NCBI GenBank assembly: GCA_051010395.1
Contig: JBPCVQ010000409.1
Location: forward strand, 1 to 13,268
DNA from: JANQPX01 sp051010395
Lineage (GTDB): Bacteria; Pseudomonadota; Alphaproteobacteria; Geminicoccales; Geminicoccaceae
Reading direction: 5' to 3'
DNA: 13,268 nucleotides
Shown: one piece after another, positions 9,222-13,268 of the stretch
Layout of the letters: each line of letters starts with the position of its first letter
Position numbering within the stretch: position 1 is the stretch's first letter
Position numbers and translations under genes: made by a program
The notes under the pieces: model-generated
What the model was told of the DNA's origin: nothing
What the model saw: only the letters and a program-made list of their open reading frames with translations
Database searches by the model: none

Positions 9222-9360
9222 ATGCTAACGAAAAAATTCCCCTATTGCCTGTGGATTATTTCGTGGCCATTCGCGTTCAAGGGCTTTCAAAACCGTCGGC
9301 TTAGAGCTAAAGTCCAGTCCGCACTGTGAAAATTCCGGCCCGGATTAGATTGGATAAGCG

Positions 9361-10008
9361 ATGAACGCTGCGCATGAGCCGTCCATGGATGACATTCTCA
9401 AGAGCATCAGAAGGATCATTCGCAGCGATCAAGAAGAAACCAACCAAGAAGCGAAGGCGGTTAAAGCAGTAAAAACAGTAAAAACAGTAAAAACGGTAAA
9501 GGCTGCACAGCCTGTAAAGCCGTTGGAAGTTGAAGAGCAGCCAGCGAAAGATGACAACAATCTCATCCGCATGAAGATTCACGATCAGAAGCGCCTTCGT
9601 ATTCTAGAGAAGAAGCTTCAGACGATCGAGGCGGAGTATGAGCAGAAGTTGCAGCTCCATCGTCGGAAGATGACGGACTATCGTCGACAGAATCAGGAAC
9701 TGACCGCGTCCGTTGATGCTTACAGGTCCAGATTGGACGTCGTATCCCTGAGCTTGAAAACTGCCCATGACTGCCTTGAGAAGCTTCAGGAGAGGAACAA
9801 AGCGCTCAAAGACAAGGTCCTGGAGATATCCCGCTTTGAGCAGGGCACAGAGGTTCTCCGGACCATCCAGCGCGAATTTTCCAACCTCTATCACCCCGAC
9901 CGGGCCGATGGTGACAATATCTCGAGAACGGTCCGACACGAAGTGTACAACGAGTTCAGCCAAATCCTCCAGGGTGTTCAGACTAGGTTTCAGTCACGCC
10001 GAATGTAA
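9361..10008 (+). CDS. Coiled-coil protein with PopZ-type N-terminal motif and J-domain-like HPD segment; function unknown
   Basis: I do not recognise this 215-residue protein as a named family. Residues 6-20 (EPSMDDILKSIRRII) closely match the N-terminal motif of PopZ (DUF2497), the alphaproteobacterial pole-organising protein. Residues 33-47 are five VK-containing tripeptides, giving a basic stretch between acidic ones. About 72-158 is a charged, heptad-like coiled coil. Residues 162-213 contain a basic helix, LYHPDR with His-Pro-Asp at 178-180, then an amphipathic helix (EVYNEFSQILQGVQ), resembling helices II-III of a J-domain. PopZ's own C-terminal oligomerisation helices are absent, so it is not PopZ itself. 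No signal peptide or membrane segment is seen. The start ATG 9361 has a weak GGAT at 9352-9355 and keeps the motif complete. The gene is AT-richer (about 45-50% GC in sampled lines) than its neighbours. It has its own upstream region and a downstream terminator, so is probably monocistronic. A cytoplasmic polar or chaperone-linked role is inference only. Confidence 0.85.
   Translation: MNAAHEPSMDDILKSIRRIIRSDQEETNQEAKAVKAVKTVKTVKTVKAAQPVKPLEVEEQPAKDDNNLIRMKIHDQKRLRILEKKLQTIEAEYEQKLQLHRRKMTDYRRQNQELTASVDAYRSRLDVVSLSLKTAHDCLEKLQERNKALKDKVLEISRFEQGTEVLRTIQREFSNLYHPDRADGDNISRTVRHEVYNEFSQILQGVQTRFQSRRM
9457..9501 (+). repeat. Tandem 9-bp repeat, five units, in-frame (AVK/TVK)
   Basis: Five consecutive 9-base units run from GCGGTTAAA to ACGGTAAAG, with core ACAGTAAAA (the third and fourth units are identical and the second differs by one base). 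They encode AVK-AVK-TVK-TVK-TVK in the gene at 9361. Because the unit is a multiple of three, slippage would change the length of the basic linker without breaking the frame. Confidence 0.9.
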
Positions 10009-10014
10009 TGTGGC

Positions 10015-10036
10015 ACGGAGCCTGGGCAGGCTCTGT
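10015..10036 (+). terminator. GC-rich hairpin just after the PopZ-motif gene (no U-tract)
   Basis: GAGCCTG (10018-10024) and CAGGCTC (10027-10033) are perfect inverted repeats, extendable by three pairs including one G-U. The stem begins 6 nt after the stop codon. No T-run follows, so it is more likely an RNA 3'-end stabilising structure or a weak pause site than a terminator by itself. Confidence 0.4.
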
Positions 10037-10067
10037 CGATCAACCATCACCAAGTCGATGCTGATAG

Positions 10068-10093
10068 GGGTCGCGTCATGCGGCCCTTTTTCT
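10068..10093 (+). terminator. Intrinsic terminator for the PopZ-motif gene
   Basis: GGGTCGC (10068-10074) pairs with GCGGCCC (10080-10086) through seven pairs with one G-U wobble and a 5-nt loop (GTCAT). TTTTTCT follows directly from 10087. This is the standard rho-independent layout on the + strand, 59 nt after the stop codon. It faces the convergent clpA. Confidence 0.75.
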
Positions 10094-10117
10094 CATTTCG
10101 AAGTCGGCATCGTGTTC

Positions 10118-10137
10118 GGGGGCGATGGACCGCCCCT
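10118..10137 (-). terminator. Hairpin downstream of clpA, possible weak terminator
   Basis: GGGGCG (10119-10124) and CGCCCC (10131-10136) form a perfect 6-bp stem with a 6-nt loop. It lies 36 nt beyond the clpA stop codon. Neither strand shows a T-run after it, so termination is uncertain; rho may act here. Confidence 0.35.
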
Positions 10138-10173
10138 CGCAGGCTATCGATAAAGTCATCGAGTTCGCGTCAG

Positions 10174-12543
10174 TCAGGCGACAGGTTCAGGCAGAAACTC
10201 GTCTTCTTGATCGTCGGTCCCGTCGTTCGGCGGCTGGTTATCATCGGAGTCCGGCGGGGCCAGGAGTGCAGGCGAGCCAGAGGAGGGCTGGCAGTCGAAA
10301 GCGGGTTCACCATCGACAATAGTGACGACCACCTTGCCACCCTTGGCAAGCTTGCCGAACAGCAGTTCCTCAGCAAGCGGGCGCTTGATATGTTCCTGGA
10401 TGACCCGTGAAAGTGGTCGGGCACCGTAGAGAGGGTCATGCCCTCTTTCGCAGAGCCAATTCAGCGCCTTCTCGTCCAGTTCCAAATGAACCCGGCGATC
10501 AGCCAGCTGGGCTGCGAGTTCGTCGACGAACTTCTTGACGACATTCTCAAGGATTTCCCGCGTGAGGCCGCTGAACGGCACGACCGCGTCCAGACGATTG
10601 CGGAATTCCGGCGTGAAAAGCTTGTTGATCGCTTCGGTGTCCTCGCCCTCGCGCGCAGCTCGGCCAAAGCCCATGGCTGGCTTGTTCATATCGGAGGCGC
10701 CGGCATTGGTCGTCATGATCAAGATGATGTTGCGGAAGTCTACGGTCTTGCCGTTGTTGTCGGTGAGTTTGCCGTAATCCATCACCTGCAGGAGGATATT
10801 GAAGACGTCTGGGTGCGCCTTCTCTATTTCATCAAGGAGCAACACTGCGTGCGGTTGCTGATCGATCGCATCTGTCAGAAGGCCACCCTGATCGAATCCG
10901 ACATAGCCTGGAGGAGCACCGATCAGGCGAGAGACGGCATGGCGTTCCATATATTCCGACATGTCGAAGCGCACCAGCTCGATTCCCATCACCTTGGATA
11001 GTTGGCGGGCAACCTCGGTCTTGCCGACGCCGGTCGGACCGGAGAACAGGTAGGAGCCAATCGGTTTTTGCGGGTCACGCAATCCGGCGCGGGACAGCTT
11101 GATGGCGCTGGCAAGCGCCTCGATCGCCGTCTCCTGGCCGAAGACTACTGTCTTAAGCTCGGCATCAAGGTTTTTGAGCGCCTCCTTGTCGCGAGCATTG
11201 ACATGCTTGATCGGCACCCGCGCCATTTTGGAGACGATCTCCTCGACATCCTTGGCGTTCAGCTTCTTCTTGCGCTTCTCGATTGGCTTCAGCATCTGAG
11301 CGGCACCAACCTCGTCGATCACATCGATCGCTTTGTCCGGCAAGCGCCGGTCATGGATATAGCGCGTAGACAGTTCGACCGCCGCCTTGATGGCACTGTC
11401 GGCATATTGGACTTGATGATGGCTCTCGAAGCTGGGTTTCAGGCCAAGCAGGATCTTGATCGCCTCTTCGCTCGTTGGTTCGCTTATATCGATCTTCTGG
11501 AAGCGGCGAACCATAGCACGATCCTTCTCGAAATAGTTCCGATATTCCTTGTAGGTGGTCGAACCGATGCAGCGCAGAGCGCCGCTTTGCAAGGCCGGCT
11601 TCAGAAGGTTCGAAGCGTCCAGCGAACCGCCGCTTGTAGCGCCGGCGCCGATTACGGTATGGATCTCGTCGATGAACAGAACGGCGCGTTCATCGGCTTC
11701 GAGTTCCGTCAGCACGGCCTTTAGGCGCTCTTCGAAATCACCGCGATAGCGAGTGCCCGCGAGCAACGAGCCCATGTCGAGCTGATAGATGATGGCGGTC
11801 TCCAGGACCTCCGGCACCTCTTTTTTGATGATGCGAAGGGCAAGACCTTCAGCGATCGCCGTCTTGCCGACGCCAGGATCACCGACGAACAGCGGGTTGT
11901 TTTTTGAACGCCGACAAAGGATCTGGATGGTGCGTTCAATCTCGGCATCACGGCCGATCAGTATATCGATCTTACCTTGTTCCGCCTTGTCGTTGAGGTC
12001 GACGCAATAGGCGGTCAGCGCCTCGCCGTTTTGCGGCGCCCGTTTCTCCTCGCCCGGTTCCTCGTTGTTGCTGCCACGCACCCGCTTGGCCTCCGTGAGG
12101 CCGGCGCGCTTGGCGATGCCGTGGCTGATATAGTTCACGGCATCGAGCCGCGACATGTTCTGTTCCTGAAGGAAATAGACGGCATTCGATTCACGCTCGG
12201 AGAACAGAGCCACCAGAACGTTGGCCCCAGTCACCTCGTTGCGCCCCGAACTCTGCACATGAATGGCGGCGCGCTGGATCACGCGTTGAAAGCCAGCCGT
12301 GGGCTTTGCATCGACCACACCTTCAACCGCAAGGCTGGTCAACTCATGGTCGAGAAAATCGGTGAGACTGGCTCGCAGGCGATCGATCTCGACAGCGCAG
12401 GCGCGCAACACGGCTGCTGCATCGTCGTCATCGGTCAACGCCATTAGCAGATGCTCGAGCGTTGCATATTCGTGCTGACGAGCATTAGCCAGAGCGAGGG
12501 CTCGGCGGAGGGTCTTTTCGAGACTGCGCGACAACATGGGCAT
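10174..12543 (-). CDS. clpA: ATP-dependent Clp protease ATP-binding subunit ClpA
   Basis: ClpA is the AAA+ unfoldase that feeds substrates to ClpP, with ClpS as adaptor for N-degron proteins. The product has 789 residues (E. coli 758). The double Clp N-domain is at 1-145 (SRSLEKTLRRALALAN, HEYATLEHLL). The first AAA+ module has Walker A GDPGVGKT (221-228) and Walker B VLFIDE (288-293). The second has GPTGVGKT (502-509), VLLLDE (567-572) and the pore loop GYVG (546-549). MGFG at 624-627 is at the place of the ClpP-docking IGF/L loop, and FTPEFRNRLD and YGARPLSRVI are canonical. The last 40 residues form a Pro/Asp/Glu-rich tail. The start ATG 12543 has GGAAGG (complement of 12549-12554) 5 nt upstream; a second ATG lies two codons in. 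It is 12 nt after clpS, so co-transcribed. Confidence 0.98.
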   Translation of the reverse strand: MPMLSRSLEKTLRRALALANARQHEYATLEHLLMALTDDDDAAAVLRACAVEIDRLRASLTDFLDHELTSLAVEGVVDAKPTAGFQRVIQRAAIHVQSSGRNEVTGANVLVALFSERESNAVYFLQEQNMSRLDAVNYISHGIAKRAGLTEAKRVRGSNNEEPGEEKRAPQNGEALTAYCVDLNDKAEQGKIDILIGRDAEIERTIQILCRRSKNNPLFVGDPGVGKTAIAEGLALRIIKKEVPEVLETAIIYQLDMGSLLAGTRYRGDFEERLKAVLTELEADERAVLFIDEIHTVIGAGATSGGSLDASNLLKPALQSGALRCIGSTTYKEYRNYFEKDRAMVRRFQKIDISEPTSEEAIKILLGLKPSFESHHQVQYADSAIKAAVELSTRYIHDRRLPDKAIDVIDEVGAAQMLKPIEKRKKKLNAKDVEEIVSKMARVPIKHVNARDKEALKNLDAELKTVVFGQETAIEALASAIKLSRAGLRDPQKPIGSYLFSGPTGVGKTEVARQLSKVMGIELVRFDMSEYMERHAVSRLIGAPPGYVGFDQGGLLTDAIDQQPHAVLLLDEIEKAHPDVFNILLQVMDYGKLTDNNGKTVDFRNIILIMTTNAGASDMNKPAMGFGRAAREGEDTEAINKLFTPEFRNRLDAVVPFSGLTREILENVVKKFVDELAAQLADRRVHLELDEKALNWLCERGHDPLYGARPLSRVIQEHIKRPLAEELLFGKLAKGGKVVVTIVDGEPAFDCQPSSGSPALLAPPDSDDNQPPNDGTDDQEDEFLPEPVA

Positions 12544-12548
12544 CCGCG

Positions 12549-12554
12549 CCTTCC
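12549..12554 (-). promoter_or_regulatory. Ribosome-binding site of clpA
   Basis: Read on the - strand this is GGAAGG, 5 nt before the clpA ATG. It lies in the 12-nt gap after the clpS stop, so clpA has its own strong site and may also be translationally coupled to clpS. Confidence 0.7.
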
Positions 12555-12555
12555 G

Positions 12556-12882
12556 TTAGTCTTTTTCCATGGTGCACTGCAGGGGGTGCTGGTTCTGCCG
12601 TGCAAAATCGATCACTTGAGATACTTTGGTCTCTGCAACTTCATATGTATAGACTCCACAGATGCCGACCCCATGATTGTGCACATGAAGCATAATCTGG
12701 TGCGCGTCTTCGGCGCTCTTGCTGAAGAAGCGTTCCAGCACATGGGTAACGAATTCCATAGGCGTGTAGTCGTCATTCAGCAACAACACCTTGTACATGG
12801 AAGGTTTCTCGGTCTTGTCCTGCGTCTTGGTAACGACCTGGCCGGCGAGATCGGCATCGAAGTCGTCCGGTCGATTGCTCAT
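12556..12882 (-). CDS. clpS: ClpS, N-degron adaptor of ClpAP
   Basis: ClpS binds bulky hydrophobic N-terminal residues of substrates and hands them to ClpA. The product has 108 residues (E. coli 106). An unstructured N-terminal arm (1-27) precedes the core beginning PSMYKVLLLNDDYTPMEFV. Asn36, Asp37, Asp38 and His68 match the substrate-amine-binding residues of E. coli ClpS (Asn34, Asp35, Asp36, His66), and Met42 matches the pocket gatekeeper. GICGVYTYEVAETK and HPLQCTMEKD complete the fold, so it looks functional and of the clpA-linked type. The start is ATG 12882; an AGG lies very close upstream, and the stronger GGAG is about 14 nt away, so the ribosome site is poor. It is the first gene of the clpS-clpA operon; its promoter should lie in 12883-13268. 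Confidence 0.97.
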   Translation of the reverse strand: MSNRPDDFDADLAGQVVTKTQDKTEKPSMYKVLLLNDDYTPMEFVTHVLERFFSKSAEDAHQIMLHVHNHGVGICGVYTYEVAETKVSQVIDFARQNQHPLQCTMEKD

Positions 12883-13268
12883 ACCTGCTACCGTTGCTCC
12901 ATGGGCTCGACTACCGCGATGATACCGGAAGTTATCGGCATAAGGGAAGCATCTTCGCGCGTCATGCCCGGTTAGCCTGTTGCGGAAGGTCGTTGGATGA
13001 GAAGATCGTCATCGGTAGCAGCCTAACGTTTGGAGCGACACGCTCTGGTGAGCGAGCGGCACGGCATCATCGAAATCGATATCCAGTCCGGATCACACTG
13101 CAACTAGATAAGAAGCCTGCAGCGAAGAACCAGAGGGTCCGCTCAAAGAACCAGGAAACTACCTTGCAACTTTTTGGTTAAGATCAAGTTACCGCGAGGC
13201 ACCGACAAACGCGGACGCGATGACCGGGCGGGGACCGGCCGCCGATAGAGAGGCTCGTGGCGTCACAA
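12883..13268. other. 386-nt region upstream of clpS, no supportable gene
   Basis: I see no coding frame with family features on either strand. A + strand frame of 95 codons (12894-13181) overlaps nothing but has no recognisable motif, low-complexity basic content and no good ribosome site. A 25-codon - strand frame (12965-12888) ends just before clpS. No tRNA-like cloverleaf is visible. TTAA-N7-TTAC at 13178-13192 is a near match to the CtrA pattern. No clear -35/-10 pair for clpS was found. The far end may hold the edge of another gene. Confidence 0.5.

Larger units (their letters stand above)
9121..9360 (+). other. AT-rich intergenic region upstream of the PopZ-motif gene
   Basis: This 240-nt gap separates lpdA from the next gene. 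It is strikingly AT-rich in its middle (14 G or C out of 60 at 9181-9240) compared with the GC-rich coding DNA. It holds the CtrA-like motif (9196-9210), a possible -10 element (9216-9221) and a DnaA-box-like 9-mer (9250-9258). After lpdA there is only a weak CCTATG/CATAGG inverted repeat (near 9133-9161) with no T-run, so I see no convincing terminator for the PDH cluster, and some readthrough is possible. Confidence 0.6.

Noticed and set aside
12888..12965. 25-codon - strand frame ending just before clpS, as a leader peptide
   Set aside because: Weak ribosome site, no codon run or attenuator hairpin; a chance frame is as likely.
12894..13181. 95-codon + strand frame upstream of clpS
   Set aside because: No recognisable domain, odd composition, no clear ribosome site; start and end fit nothing around it.

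Overview
The window is a core-genome segment of an alphaproteobacterium. The evidence is gene order and protein architecture: pyrG-kdsA-eno-ftsB-pdhA-pdhB-pdhC-lpdA is a classic alphaproteobacterial run, PDH E1 is split into alpha and beta subunits, and the beta subunit carries an N-terminal lipoyl domain. KdsA implies a Gram-negative envelope with Kdo-containing lipopolysaccharide. Coding DNA is GC-rich, for example 40 of 60 bases at 5101-5160. I cannot place the organism below class level.

Layout on the + strand: 1-1292 is the 3' part of pyrG (CTP synthase), whose 5' end lies outside the window. kdsA, eno and ftsB follow with gaps of about 10 nt, so these four look like one transcription unit. 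After a 70-nt gap come pdhA, pdhB, pdhC and lpdA, which encode the complete pyruvate dehydrogenase complex (E1 alpha, E1 beta, E2, E3) with gaps of 28-60 nt. Eno makes phosphoenolpyruvate, which KdsA uses for Kdo synthesis and which, once converted to pyruvate, feeds PDH. The first half thus joins lower glycolysis to envelope and CTP synthesis, and FtsB adds a division factor.

9121-9360 is an AT-rich intergenic region with a perfect TTAA-N7-TTAA motif, the CtrA recognition pattern. It precedes the least ordinary gene here (9361-10008). This gene is AT-richer than its neighbours. It encodes a PopZ-type N-terminal motif, a short VK-rich tandem repeat, a long coiled coil and a J-domain-like HPD segment at the C-terminus. 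A plausible intrinsic terminator follows at 10068-10093.

On the - strand, clpS (12882 to 12556) and clpA (12543 to 10174) form a two-gene operon with a 12-nt gap. They encode the N-degron adaptor and the AAA+ unfoldase of the ClpAP protease. clpA is convergent with the PopZ-motif gene. 12883-13268 holds no gene I can support.

Most of the window is ordinary housekeeping. The part worth following is 9121-10093: a candidate cell-cycle-controlled, pole-associated coiled-coil protein of unrecognised family.
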